The notes beneath the pieces are model-generated. The model was not told the origin of the DNA. It did no database searches and worked only from the letters and a program-made list of their open reading frames with translations. Both the position numbers and the translations under genes were made by a program. This document shows, piece after piece, positions 31,331-41,068 of a DNA stretch of 64,000 nucleotides. The stretch is from assembly GCA_902538885.1 (NCBI GenBank), contig CACBGU010000002.1:38612-102611 (forward strand), in the 5' to 3' direction. The stretch comes from an uncultured Pelagibacteraceae bacterium (GTDB lineage Bacteria; Pseudomonadota; Alphaproteobacteria; Pelagibacterales; Pelagibacteraceae). Within the stretch, counting starts at the first letter, position 1; every line of letters begins with the position of its first letter.

Positions 31331-32233
31331 ATGCAAGTAGGTATTGATGTAGGTGCGACTAAAATTGAGAGTGTTGTGCTTGAAGATAATGGAAATGAAA
31401 AACATAGATCAAGAATATCGTGTCCAAAAGAGTATACTCAAATTATAACTGCAATAAGAGATATTCATAGACAATTAGAACAAGAATTTAAAAGAGAACT
31501 TCCAATTGGAGTTTGTCATCCAGGAGTTCATTCTCCTCAAACAGGATTAGTAAAAAATGCTCCAAACATTACATGGTTAGAAAAAAAACCTTTTCAAAAT
31601 GATTTACGTAAAGCACTTGGTAAAGAAGTGTTCTGTGAAAATGATGCTAATTGTTTTGCTTTATCAGAAGCTATAGATGGATCAGGCAAACACTACAAAA
31701 TTGTTTATGGTATTATCTTAGGATCTGGAGTTGGTGGTGGTTTAGTTATTGATAAAAAAATAGTAAGTGGACCAAATGGAGTTGCTGGAGAATGGGGTCA
31801 CAATCAAATTCCTTATTTTGCTGCAAAAAAAGAAAATTTTGACTCAAGCAATGCCAGAGAAGCAGAGATTGAGAGTTTTTTATCTGGATTAGGACTAGCT
31901 AAAAGATTTAATAAACTTTACGGAAAAAACTTAAAAACGAACGAAATTTTCGAATTAAATAGAAAACATGATTTAGACGCTGAAAGATTTATCGACGATT
32001 TCAAGGTAAATTTAGCAATGTCTCTTTCAAGTATCATTAATATTTTAGATCCTGATGCTTTTGTTTTTGGAGGAGGAGTTTCAAACGAAATAGATTTTTT
32101 ACATGAAATAGATTCACTAGTTAGAAAATTTGTGATCGGTAGAGAATACGAAGGTGTATTTTTAAAACCTAGATATGGAGACGCTAGTGGCGTTAGAGGT
32201 GCTGCAAGACTGGGTAGAAGCGCGACATATTAA
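31331..32233 (+). CDS. ROK family kinase-like protein
   Basis: GIDVGATKIESVVL, ENDANCFALSEA, LGSGVGGGLV, GEWGHN. Confidence 0.88.
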   Translation: MQVGIDVGATKIESVVLEDNGNEKHRSRISCPKEYTQIITAIRDIHRQLEQEFKRELPIGVCHPGVHSPQTGLVKNAPNITWLEKKPFQNDLRKALGKEVFCENDANCFALSEAIDGSGKHYKIVYGIILGSGVGGGLVIDKKIVSGPNGVAGEWGHNQIPYFAAKKENFDSSNAREAEIESFLSGLGLAKRFNKLYGKNLKTNEIFELNRKHDLDAERFIDDFKVNLAMSLSSIINILDPDAFVFGGGVSNEIDFLHEIDSLVRKFVIGREYEGVFLKPRYGDASGVRGAARLGRSATY

Positions 32234-32415
32234 AAATACAACTCTTAATTGAATTATAAAAATAAATATTTTTTTAAAAACAAAAAAAAATTAAAAAATT
32301 TTCTTAAAAAATAAATTCAACTTATAAGTGTAATTAATTTTTTAATTATCAATTGAACGTTAATCTACTTATAGTTTCGAATATAAAAAACTAGTTAACT
32401 AATAAAGAGGAAGAT

Positions 32416-33672
32416 ATGAAAAAACTATTGATCGCTTTAATTACATTAGCGTTCACATCTACTTCATCAATTGCAGGACCTAAGATCGAGGTATTGCACT
32501 GGTGGACGTCTGGTGGTGAAGCTGCTGCACTTAAAGTTTTAAAAGATGATTTCGCTGCAAACGGCGGTGAATGGATGGACATGCCTGTAACAGGTGGTGG
32601 TGGAGACGCTGCTAACGTTGCACTTAAAGCAAGAATCGTTGCTGGAGATCCTCCATCAGCATCACAAATTAAAGGACCTACAATTCAAGAGTATGACCAA
32701 GAAGGTGTTGTAGCTCCATATAATATAGATGAAGTTGCTAAATCAGAAGGTTGGGACAATTTATTAGATCCAATGATTGCAGCTATTCACAAGTGTGAAA
32801 ATAACAGCGGACCTTATTGTGCTGCTCCAGTAAATATTCACAGAATTGACTGGATGTGGGCAAACAAAGCTGTATTTGATGCAAACGGTATTTCAGTTCC
32901 AACTACGTGGGATGAGTTAAATGCTGCTGCTGAAAAATTACAAGCTGCTGGTATCATTCCATTTGCGCACGGTGGACAAGCTTGGCAAGATGCTACAGTA
33001 TTTGAAGCAGTTGCTATGGGTCTTGGAGGAAATAATTACTACAAAAACTGTTACGTAGATCTTAAAGAAAGTTGTTTAAGAAGCGAAACAACAGTTAAAG
33101 TATTTGACCAAATGAGAAAGCTTAAAGGCTTTACTGATGAAGGTAGTCCAGGAAGAGACTGGAACGTTGCAACTGGTATGGTTATTGAAGGAAAAGCTGG
33201 TTTTCAAATTATGGGTGACTGGGCAAAAGGTGAATTTACAGCTGCTGGAAAAGTTCCAGGTGTAGATTACTACTGTGCAGCTACTCCTTCAAACAATGGA
33301 TACTTATATAACGTAGATAGTTTTATCTTTTACAAATCTAGCGATCCAGATAAACAAGCTGGTCAAAAGTTACTAGCTAAGCTTATGATGGGTAAAAACT
33401 TCCAAAAAGTTTTTAATCTATACAAAGGTTCTATCCCAGCTCGTTTAGATGTACCAATGGATGAATTTGACAAATGTGCAAAAACATCTAACGCAGATAT
33501 TAAAACTGCTGGTGCTAGCGGTGGATTAGTTCCAAGCTTTGCTCACGGTATGGCTCAAGGTAATACTATGAAAGCTGCCCTACAAGATATCATCACAGAG
33601 CACTTCAACTCTGATATGTCATCTGTAGATGCTGCTAACGCTTTAGCTGACTCAGTTTTAGCTAATATGTAG
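32416..33672 (+). CDS. ABC sugar transporter substrate-binding protein
   Basis: Signal peptide; IEVLHWWTSGGEAAALKVLKDDF, typical of glucose/mannose SBPs. Confidence 0.93.
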   Translation: MKKLLIALITLAFTSTSSIAGPKIEVLHWWTSGGEAAALKVLKDDFAANGGEWMDMPVTGGGGDAANVALKARIVAGDPPSASQIKGPTIQEYDQEGVVAPYNIDEVAKSEGWDNLLDPMIAAIHKCENNSGPYCAAPVNIHRIDWMWANKAVFDANGISVPTTWDELNAAAEKLQAAGIIPFAHGGQAWQDATVFEAVAMGLGGNNYYKNCYVDLKESCLRSETTVKVFDQMRKLKGFTDEGSPGRDWNVATGMVIEGKAGFQIMGDWAKGEFTAAGKVPGVDYYCAATPSNNGYLYNVDSFIFYKSSDPDKQAGQKLLAKLMMGKNFQKVFNLYKGSIPARLDVPMDEFDKCAKTSNADIKTAGASGGLVPSFAHGMAQGNTMKAALQDIITEHFNSDMSSVDAANALADSVLANM

Positions 33673-33684
33673 TACATAAAAATT

Positions 33685-33718
33685 AAAAGGCCACTTTTGA
33701 TTAAGTGGCCTTTTTTTT
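33685..33718 (+). terminator. Intrinsic terminator between SBP and permeases
   Basis: AAAAGGCCACTT-TTGATT-AAGTGGCCTTTTTTTT. Confidence 0.9.
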
Positions 33719-33744
33719 AAATCTAAAAATAAAAAATATTTATA

Positions 33745-34620
33745 ATGTTCAAGTGGTTAGAAAAAAATTTACCTAAAATTGTAATGGCTCCTGCTGTTGG
33801 GTTAATAGGTTGGTTTGTATATGGCTTTGTACTTTGGACTTTATATATATCTTTTACTAATTCAAAAATTTTACCGAAATACGAATTATGGGGTTTTGGG
33901 CAGTATGAAAAGTTATGGGCATCTCGAAAATGGCTTATATCAGTAGATAATTTGCTTGTTTTCACGGCTTTATTTTTAATTTTTTGTATTGTGATTGGTA
34001 TAATTCTAGCAATCTTTCTAGATCAAAAAATAAGAGCAGAAGGGGTTTTAAGAACAATTTATTTATACCCAATGGCTTTATCATTTATCGTAACAGGTAC
34101 TGCCTGGAAATGGATTTTAAACCCAACTCTTGGTATTCAAAAAATGTTTGTAGATTGGGGTTTTGAGAACTTTACTTTTGATTGGCTGGTTAACAGGGAA
34201 ATGGCAATTTATACCATAGTCATTGCAGGTGTTTGGCAATCGGCAGGATTTGTCATGGCTTTATTTTTAGCAGGATTAAGATCCGTTGAGGATGAAATCA
34301 TTAAAGCTGCAAAAATTGATGGTGCTGGTTTGTTTACAGTTTATTGGAGAATATTGTTACCAATGATGAGACCAGTATTTTTTACAAGCTTTGTAATTTT
34401 AGTTCATATCTCAATTAAAAGTTATGATTTGATTGTCGCCTTAACTCAAGGTGGTCCAGGTATCTCTACTACGATGCCAGCTTTATTTATGACACAAACC
34501 GCATTTCACAAAAGTCAGGTTGGATTGTCTGCAGCAAGTGCGATGATGATGTTTATGGCTGTAGCTGCAGTCATTATTCCATATCTATATTCAGAATTAA
34601 GGAGAGAAAATGCAAGATAA
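33745..34620 (+). CDS. ABC sugar permease 1 (MalF-like)
   Basis: EAA-loop DEIIKAAKIDGAGLFTVYWRILLPMMRPV. Confidence 0.93.
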   Translation: MFKWLEKNLPKIVMAPAVGLIGWFVYGFVLWTLYISFTNSKILPKYELWGFGQYEKLWASRKWLISVDNLLVFTALFLIFCIVIGIILAIFLDQKIRAEGVLRTIYLYPMALSFIVTGTAWKWILNPTLGIQKMFVDWGFENFTFDWLVNREMAIYTIVIAGVWQSAGFVMALFLAGLRSVEDEIIKAAKIDGAGLFTVYWRILLPMMRPVFFTSFVILVHISIKSYDLIVALTQGGPGISTTMPALFMTQTAFHKSQVGLSAASAMMMFMAVAAVIIPYLYSELRRENAR

Positions 34621-35515
34621 TACACAATCATCTTCTTACCAACAGCTTGAACAAAAATCAAAATACACAAATATGTTTTTAAGATGGTTTTTGTATTTTG
34701 TTTTAATTCTATTTGCTTCTTATTTTATTTTTCCATTATATGTAATGGTTGTTACCTCATTAAAAACGATGGAAGAAATACGTCAAGGAACACTTTTATC
34801 TTGGCCGAGTGGATTAAATTTTGAGTCTTGGGCAGTTGCATGGGGAGGAAGAGGATATGGAGCAGGAGATACTTTTTTAAGACCATATTTTTGGAATTCA
34901 ATTAAGATGGTGGTACCTGCTGTATTTTTTTCTACCTTTATTGGAGCAATGACTGGATATGTTTTAACTAAATGGAGATTTAAAGGTGATAGTTGGGTGT
35001 TCTTATTTTTATTATTTGGATGTTTTATACCTTTTCAAGCAATACTACTTCCAATGGCTAGAACTTTGGGAGTATTAGGTATATCAAATTCAATAATTGG
35101 GTTAGTTTTAGTTCATACCGTTTACGGTATTCCATTTACCACTTTATTTTTTAGAAATTACTATGTGTCAGTTCCAACAGAATTAGTAAAAGCTGCAAGA
35201 ATTGACGGAGCTGGTTTCTTTAAAATATTTTTCAAAATTTTACTTCCAATATCAGCACCGATAATTGTGGTAACAGTTATTTGGCAGTTTACTCAAATTT
35301 GGAATGACTTTTTATTTGGATCAACTTTTTCATTTGGTGAAGCAGCACCAATTCAAGTTGCTTTAAATAACATGGTTTTATCTAGTACAAGTGTTAAAGA
35401 ATACAATGTTGATATGGCGTCAGCAATCATAGCAGGAGTGCCAACACTTATTGTGTATGTTTTAGCAGGCAAATATTTTATTAGAGGATTAACTTCAGGA
35501 GCAGTGAAAGGATAA
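34610..35515 (+). CDS. ABC sugar permease 2 (MalG-like)
   Basis: ELVKAARIDGAGFFKIFFKILLPISAPI. Confidence 0.93.
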   Translation: MQDNTQSSSYQQLEQKSKYTNMFLRWFLYFVLILFASYFIFPLYVMVVTSLKTMEEIRQGTLLSWPSGLNFESWAVAWGGRGYGAGDTFLRPYFWNSIKMVVPAVFFSTFIGAMTGYVLTKWRFKGDSWVFLFLLFGCFIPFQAILLPMARTLGVLGISNSIIGLVLVHTVYGIPFTTLFFRNYYVSVPTELVKAARIDGAGFFKIFFKILLPISAPIIVVTVIWQFTQIWNDFLFGSTFSFGEAAPIQVALNNMVLSSTSVKEYNVDMASAIIAGVPTLIVYVLAGKYFIRGLTSGAVKG

Positions 35516-35517
35516 CA

Positions 35518-36612
35518 ATGAAAACATTAAAAATTGAAGATCTATCAAAAAATTTTGGGTCTACAGAAGTATTAAGAAAAATTAATTTAGAGATAGATGA
35601 GGGAAATTTTTTAGTTTTATTAGGTCCTTCAGGATGCGGAAAATCTACATTACTAAATATTATTGCAGGTTTAGAGACAATCAACGAAGGTAACGTTTTT
35701 ATTGATGATTATAATGTCAGTAAAGTAGAGCCAAAAGACAGAAATATTGCAATGGTTTTCCAATCATACGCTTTATATCCTTCGATGAATGTAAGAGAGA
35801 ATATGATTTTTGGTCTGAAACAAGCAAAGACTTCAAAAGAAAAAATTGAACAACAGCTAGAGAAGGTATCTAAATTTTTACAAGTTGATCAATTATTAGA
35901 AAGAAAACCATCTCAATTGTCTGGAGGACAGAGACAAAGGGTTGCTATTGGAAGAGCATTAGTAAGAGAACCTAGAATATTTTTATTTGATGAACCTTTA
36001 TCTAACTTAGATGCAAAATTAAGAGTAGAGATGAGAAGAGAAATTAAAAAACTTCACCAACAATTAAAAACAACAGTTGTATATGTAACTCATGATCAAA
36101 CTGAAGCGATGAGTTTAGGGACAAGAATTGCAATTATGAATCATGGTGTTATTCAACAAAATGATACACCTGAAAATATTTATAATAAACCAAGCAACAC
36201 ATTTGTAGCTGATTTTATTGGATCACCATCTATGAATTTAATTAAAGGAATTTTAAAAGAAAGCTCAGGTGAAATATCTTTTTCAGTAAGTGGTTCTAAT
36301 GTTGAAATTCCAATTAAAGATTATGAATTTATAGATAAATCTAATTTAAATAATAAAGAAGTTTTCTTTGGTATAAGACCAGAACATATTTACTTTAAAA
36401 AATCTAATGAAAGTGATTTTGAAATTAATTTAAGAGCGGATTTAAGTGAGTATATCGGTCACGAACAGATAATGACTTTTGATTATGCTAATCAAGAAAT
36501 CTTAGCTAAATTTCCTTCAACAATTAAAATTGAATTATCAAAAGAAACAAAATTATATTTTGATTTAACTCAAACATCATTATTTGATGCTCAAACTGAG
36601 GAGAGAATATAA
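35518..36612 (+). CDS. ABC sugar transporter ATP-binding protein (UgpC/MalK-like)
   Basis: GPSGCGKSTLL, LSGGQRQRVAIGRALVREP, FDEPLSNLDAKLR, C-terminal TOBE region. Confidence 0.95.
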   Translation: MKTLKIEDLSKNFGSTEVLRKINLEIDEGNFLVLLGPSGCGKSTLLNIIAGLETINEGNVFIDDYNVSKVEPKDRNIAMVFQSYALYPSMNVRENMIFGLKQAKTSKEKIEQQLEKVSKFLQVDQLLERKPSQLSGGQRQRVAIGRALVREPRIFLFDEPLSNLDAKLRVEMRREIKKLHQQLKTTVVYVTHDQTEAMSLGTRIAIMNHGVIQQNDTPENIYNKPSNTFVADFIGSPSMNLIKGILKESSGEISFSVSGSNVEIPIKDYEFIDKSNLNNKEVFFGIRPEHIYFKKSNESDFEINLRADLSEYIGHEQIMTFDYANQEILAKFPSTIKIELSKETKLYFDLTQTSLFDAQTEERI

Positions 36613-36613
36613 G

Positions 36614-37375
36614 ATGAAGGTTAAATATTCTGATTTAAAAAATAAAAGAGTGTTTATTACTGGTGGCGGTTCAGGGATTGGAGCCTCAATAGTCGAACAT
36701 TTTTGTGAACAAGGAAGCGAAGTTTATTTTGTAGATATTGATCTAAAAGAAACCAAAAAACTTTTAAATAAAATTAAGAAAAATAAATTTAGAACTCCAA
36801 CATTCATTGAATGTAATTTGTTAGATATTAATAAATTAGAAAAAACAATTAAAAATATTATTGCAAAAAAAGGTCCAATACATGCTTTAATTAATAATGC
36901 AGCTAATGATGATAGACACACAACAGATCAGGTGGATGAAAAATATTGGGAAAATAGAATGGCAATTAACTTAAAACATTATTTTTTTGCAGCTAAAGCT
37001 GTTGTTAAATCTATGAAAAAAATGAAAACTGGTTCGATTGTTAATTTAAGTTCGGTGTCATGGATGCTAGGTGAAGGTGATAAAGTTGTTTATGAAACTG
37101 CAAAATCTGCAGTAGTCGGTTTAACAAGATCTTTTGCACAAGAGTATGGAAAATATAATATCAGAACCAATTCAGTAGTTCCTGGATCTATAGCTACTGA
37201 AAGACAAATAAAACATTGGTTAACACCAAAGTACAAAAAACTTATTTTAGACAGCCAAGCTTTAAAAAGACAATTAAAACCTAATGATGTTGCTCAAATG
37301 GTGATGTTTTTAGCATCAGATCAATCATCTGGATGCACAAAACAAAGCTTTATTGTTGATGGTGGTATAACTTGA
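36614..37375 (+). CDS. Short-chain dehydrogenase/reductase, paralog of 25743-26504
   Basis: TGGGSGIGASIVEHFCEQG; ATG at 36614 preferred over 36584. Confidence 0.9.
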   Translation: MKVKYSDLKNKRVFITGGGSGIGASIVEHFCEQGSEVYFVDIDLKETKKLLNKIKKNKFRTPTFIECNLLDINKLEKTIKNIIAKKGPIHALINNAANDDRHTTDQVDEKYWENRMAINLKHYFFAAKAVVKSMKKMKTGSIVNLSSVSWMLGEGDKVVYETAKSAVVGLTRSFAQEYGKYNIRTNSVVPGSIATERQIKHWLTPKYKKLILDSQALKRQLKPNDVAQMVMFLASDQSSGCTKQSFIVDGGIT

Positions 37376-37380
37376 TCTAG

Positions 37381-38349
37381 GTGAAAGTTGAAAGTTCTAC
37401 AATTCAAAATAAATTTCTAAGAGTTCAAACTCTTAATTATGGCGCTAGTCTTTTTGAAGTTTATCACAAGAAAAAGAAAATAAATTTAATTTTAAATTTA
37501 GGATCAAAACAAAACTATCGGTACAAACATCCAAATGTTGGATCTACTTGTGGAAGATATGCAGGTAGAATTTCCAATGCAAAATTTAAGATAGGTAATA
37601 AAAAATTTAATTTAAATAGAAATGAGGGAAAAAATATACTGCATGGTGGTAAAGTTGGTTTCTCAATTCTTCCATGGAAAAAATTAAATCAAACAAAAGA
37701 TAAAATAGTATATCAACTTCATTCAGCAAATGACGATCAAGGCTTTCCGGGAGATCTTGTTCTCAATTGTACTTATCAATTAATAAATAAATATCTAATT
37801 ATCAAATATGAATACAAATCCAATAAAAGCACTCATGTTAATTTAACCAATCATAGTTATTGGAACTTAGAAAAAAATAAAAAAAATATGATTTATAGTC
37901 ATGAGTTAAAATTAAACTCATATAAATATCTTCAAATAAATAAAAATTTAATTCCAACTGGTAGATTTAAAAATGTAAACAAATCTATTTACGATTTTTC
38001 GAATTTTGAAAACATTAGAAAAAAATTAGATTATTTTAAAAATAAAAAACTTAATGTTAAATTTAAAGGTTTTGATAACACTTTTGTTGTAAAGAAAAAT
38101 ATTAGAAATTATGTTGGAACTTTAAAAAATAATAATACTAACATTCAAGTTGATTTTTTTTCAAATTTACCCGGTGTTCAACTTTATTCAGCACAAAATC
38201 TAAATTACAAAAAAAAATTATTTCCCTATCAAGGTATTTGTTTAGAAACACAATATTTTCCTGATGCTCCTAACAAAAAAAATTTTCCTAGCACTTTAAT
38301 TAAACCTAATAAAAGGTATACATGCTTTACAAAAATTAAAATTAATTAA
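37381..38349 (+). CDS. galM: Aldose 1-epimerase
   Basis: NLILNLGSKQNY, GSTCGRYAGRI, LHGGKVGFS, TNHSYWNLE; GTG start. Confidence 0.85.
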   Translation: MKVESSTIQNKFLRVQTLNYGASLFEVYHKKKKINLILNLGSKQNYRYKHPNVGSTCGRYAGRISNAKFKIGNKKFNLNRNEGKNILHGGKVGFSILPWKKLNQTKDKIVYQLHSANDDQGFPGDLVLNCTYQLINKYLIIKYEYKSNKSTHVNLTNHSYWNLEKNKKNMIYSHELKLNSYKYLQINKNLIPTGRFKNVNKSIYDFSNFENIRKKLDYFKNKKLNVKFKGFDNTFVVKKNIRNYVGTLKNNNTNIQVDFFSNLPGVQLYSAQNLNYKKKLFPYQGICLETQYFPDAPNKKNFPSTLIKPNKRYTCFTKIKIN

Positions 38350-38352
38350 TTT

Positions 38353-39390
38353 ATGAGTAAAAAAATTAATATCTCTATAGTTGGAACAGGATTAATGGGT
38401 TTACAACATATTAAAGCCATTAAAAAATCAAAGAAAGCAAATCTTCATTCAATAGTAGATATTAGTAACAACGCTAAAAATTTATCAAAAAAATATAAAA
38501 TTCCATTATATTCTAATGTATTAGAGCTTTTAAATTCAAAAAAACTAGATGCTGTAATAGTTGCTACCCCCAATCAATTGCATGAAAAACATACAGTAAG
38601 TTTTTTAAAAAATAAAATACCTGTTCTATTAGAAAAACCTATTTCAGATAACATTCAATCCGCAAAAAAAATTATAAGTAGTGCCAATAAGAATAAAACA
38701 CCATTATTGATTGGATATCATCGTCGGCACAATTCTATAGTCTCTAAAGTAAAAGAGATTATTAACAAAGGTAAATTGGGCAACATCGTCTCCGCAAATG
38801 TTTTGTGTTGGTTGTACAAACACAAAGCTTATTACAATGAAAAATGGAGAGTCAGGAAAGGTGGGGGGCCTTTAGGAATTAATTTAGTGCATGATATTGA
38901 TATGATTTGTTATTTATTGGGTTCAATTAAATATGTGCAAGCATTTACAACAAATAAAACTAGAAAATTCCAAGTAGAGGATACAGCTACAATAAGCTTG
39001 ATCTTTGATTCAGGAGTGCTTTGTACACTTAATTTGTCAGATACAATTGTTGCACCGTGGAGTTATGAATTAACTGCTGGAGAAAATCCTGCATACCCAA
39101 TTACCAACCAATCTGCTTATATGATTGGAGGTACTAAAGGTTCTTTACAGTTTCCCAATCTTAAATATTGGTTTTATAAAAAAGAAAGAAGTTGGTGGAA
39201 CAAAATTTTTGTTAATGAAGATAAAAACAAAAAAGATGATAATACATTAGTAAATCAAATTGATCATTTTGCTGATGTTGTAACAAAAAAGGCTAAACCA
39301 AAAGTTAATGGTAATGATGGTTTAATCTCTCTTAAAATTTTTGCTGCTATAACTAAAAGTGCAAAAACTGGAAAGAAAATTAAAATTTAA
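38353..39390 (+). CDS. Gfo/Idh/MocA family oxidoreductase
   Basis: SIVGTGLMGLQHIKAI, LLEKPISD. Confidence 0.88.
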   Translation: MSKKINISIVGTGLMGLQHIKAIKKSKKANLHSIVDISNNAKNLSKKYKIPLYSNVLELLNSKKLDAVIVATPNQLHEKHTVSFLKNKIPVLLEKPISDNIQSAKKIISSANKNKTPLLIGYHRRHNSIVSKVKEIINKGKLGNIVSANVLCWLYKHKAYYNEKWRVRKGGGPLGINLVHDIDMICYLLGSIKYVQAFTTNKTRKFQVEDTATISLIFDSGVLCTLNLSDTIVAPWSYELTAGENPAYPITNQSAYMIGGTKGSLQFPNLKYWFYKKERSWWNKIFVNEDKNKKDDNTLVNQIDHFADVVTKKAKPKVNGNDGLISLKIFAAITKSAKTGKKIKI

Positions 39391-40451
39391 AGATTAGCTA
39401 AAATAGAATTAGAAGATTTAATAGTATCAGCATCACCCCCTAAATCTTTAGTTCTGTTACTTTTATCACTTAAAGATTTTTCAATTGCTTCAACTATTGA
39501 ATTAGATGCTTCTTTTTCACCTAAATAATCTAGCATCATTGCTCCAGACCAAATTTGTCCTACAGGATTAGCAATTCCTTTTCCTGCAATATCAGGGGCA
39601 GAACCGTGAACTGGTTCAAACAAAGATGGAAATTTATTTTCTGGATTAATATTTCCAGAGGGGGCAATTCCAATTGTTCCTGTGCAAGCAGGCCCTAAGT
39701 CTGAAAGAATATCTCCAAATAAATTCGATGCTACTACAACATCAAACCATTCAGGATTGAGCACAAATCTAGCAACTAAAATATCAATATGAAATTGATC
39801 TGTTTTAATTTCAGGGTAGTTTTTTTTCATTTCATTAAATCTTTCATCCCAAAAAGGCATTGTAATTGAAATTCCGTTTGATTTTGTTGCATTTGTTAAT
39901 TTTTTTCTTTTTCGTTGTTTAGCTAATTCAAAAGCAAATCTCTGAACTCTGTCTATTCCATGTGCCGACATGATAGTTTCTTGAATTGCAATTTCTCTAT
40001 CGGTATTTTTATACATTCTTCCGCCTACAGTAGAATATTCTCCCTCTGTATTCTCTCTAACAATCAACATATCGATATCACCAGGTTTTTTGTTGGCTAG
40101 AGGAGGATTAATACCAGGGAAAAGTTTTACGGGTCTAAGATTTATGTATTGATCAAATTCTCTTCTAAACTGAAGTAAGGATCCCCATAAAGAAATATGA
40201 TCTGGTACTCTATCTGGCATACCGACTGCTCCAAAAAATATAGCATCATGTTTTCCTAATTTTTCTTTCCAATCATCAGGAAGCATTTTTCCATGTTTCT
40301 CGTAATAATCACAGGAAGCAAAATCATATTCTGTAAAATTTATTTTAAATTGATGTTTTAAAGCAACATCTTTTAAAACTTTTAAGCCTTCAGGTAACAC
40401 TTCTTTACCAATCCCGTCACCAGCTATTGAAGCAATGTTATATTCTTTCAT
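39387..40451 (-). CDS. Isocitrate/isopropylmalate dehydrogenase family, tartrate dehydrogenase/decarboxylase-like
   Basis: IAGDGIGKEVLPEGL, IVRENTEGEYS, FEPVHGSAPDIAGKGIANP; ATG at 40451 likely. Confidence 0.82.
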   Translation of the reverse strand: MKEYNIASIAGDGIGKEVLPEGLKVLKDVALKHQFKINFTEYDFASCDYYEKHGKMLPDDWKEKLGKHDAIFFGAVGMPDRVPDHISLWGSLLQFRREFDQYINLRPVKLFPGINPPLANKKPGDIDMLIVRENTEGEYSTVGGRMYKNTDREIAIQETIMSAHGIDRVQRFAFELAKQRKRKKLTNATKSNGISITMPFWDERFNEMKKNYPEIKTDQFHIDILVARFVLNPEWFDVVVASNLFGDILSDLGPACTGTIGIAPSGNINPENKFPSLFEPVHGSAPDIAGKGIANPVGQIWSGAMMLDYLGEKEASNSIVEAIEKSLSDKSNRTKDLGGDADTIKSSNSILANL

Positions 40452-40555
40452 TAATTGATTTTTATACTGCAAATTATCAATAAATTACATTGTTAAATTA
40501 ATATTAAATTTTAAACCTTCATTGTTTTGACATATTTTTTTTGCTAACTTTGCTT

Positions 40556-41065
40556 ATGAAAAAAATAATCCTACTTGCTTTATTTAGTTTATTATTTTTC
40601 ACAAATTCAAATGCTGCATGTGATGATCCTTTAACAGAGGGTGTTGATTATTCTAATTGTAGATTTTCAGACTCACAAGATTTACAAGGAAGTTATCTTC
40701 CAAATTCAAATCTTTCTTTTGCAAGTTTTATTCAAGTAAACTTTGATAAAAGTATAATGATGACCTCAAATCTATCGTTTGGAACTTTTCCAGAGTCTAC
40801 CTTTGTAAGAGCTAACCTTTATGAATCTGTTTCTATAGGAGCAAATTTTGAAAAAACTAATTTTACTGGCGCTAACTTAACTCGAGTTGATTTTATGGGA
40901 GCAACCTTAATCGAGGCAAATTTTCAAAACTCTAATTTAATGGAAGCTAACTTTACTTCTTCTAACATCACTAATGCTAATTTCGATGGAGCTAATTTGA
41001 CTGGAGCAACGTGGACCAATGGTCAAACTTGTGGTCCGGAATCTATTGGCACTTGTAAACAATAA
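40556..41065 (+). CDS. Secreted pentapeptide-repeat protein
   Basis: Signal peptide; repeating A(N/D)LxxA/ANFxxS/TNxxxA pentads. Confidence 0.85.
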   Translation: MKKIILLALFSLLFFTNSNAACDDPLTEGVDYSNCRFSDSQDLQGSYLPNSNLSFASFIQVNFDKSIMMTSNLSFGTFPESTFVRANLYESVSIGANFEKTNFTGANLTRVDFMGATLIEANFQNSNLMEANFTSSNITNANFDGANLTGATWTNGQTCGPESIGTCKQ

Positions 41066-41068
41066 TTA

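Noticed and set aside
32234-32415. A/T-only tracts and ACTTATAAGT palindrome upstream of the MalE-like SBP
   Set aside because: Very low complexity, compatible with an ordinary AT-rich promoter; too weak to group confidently with the candidate operator motif.
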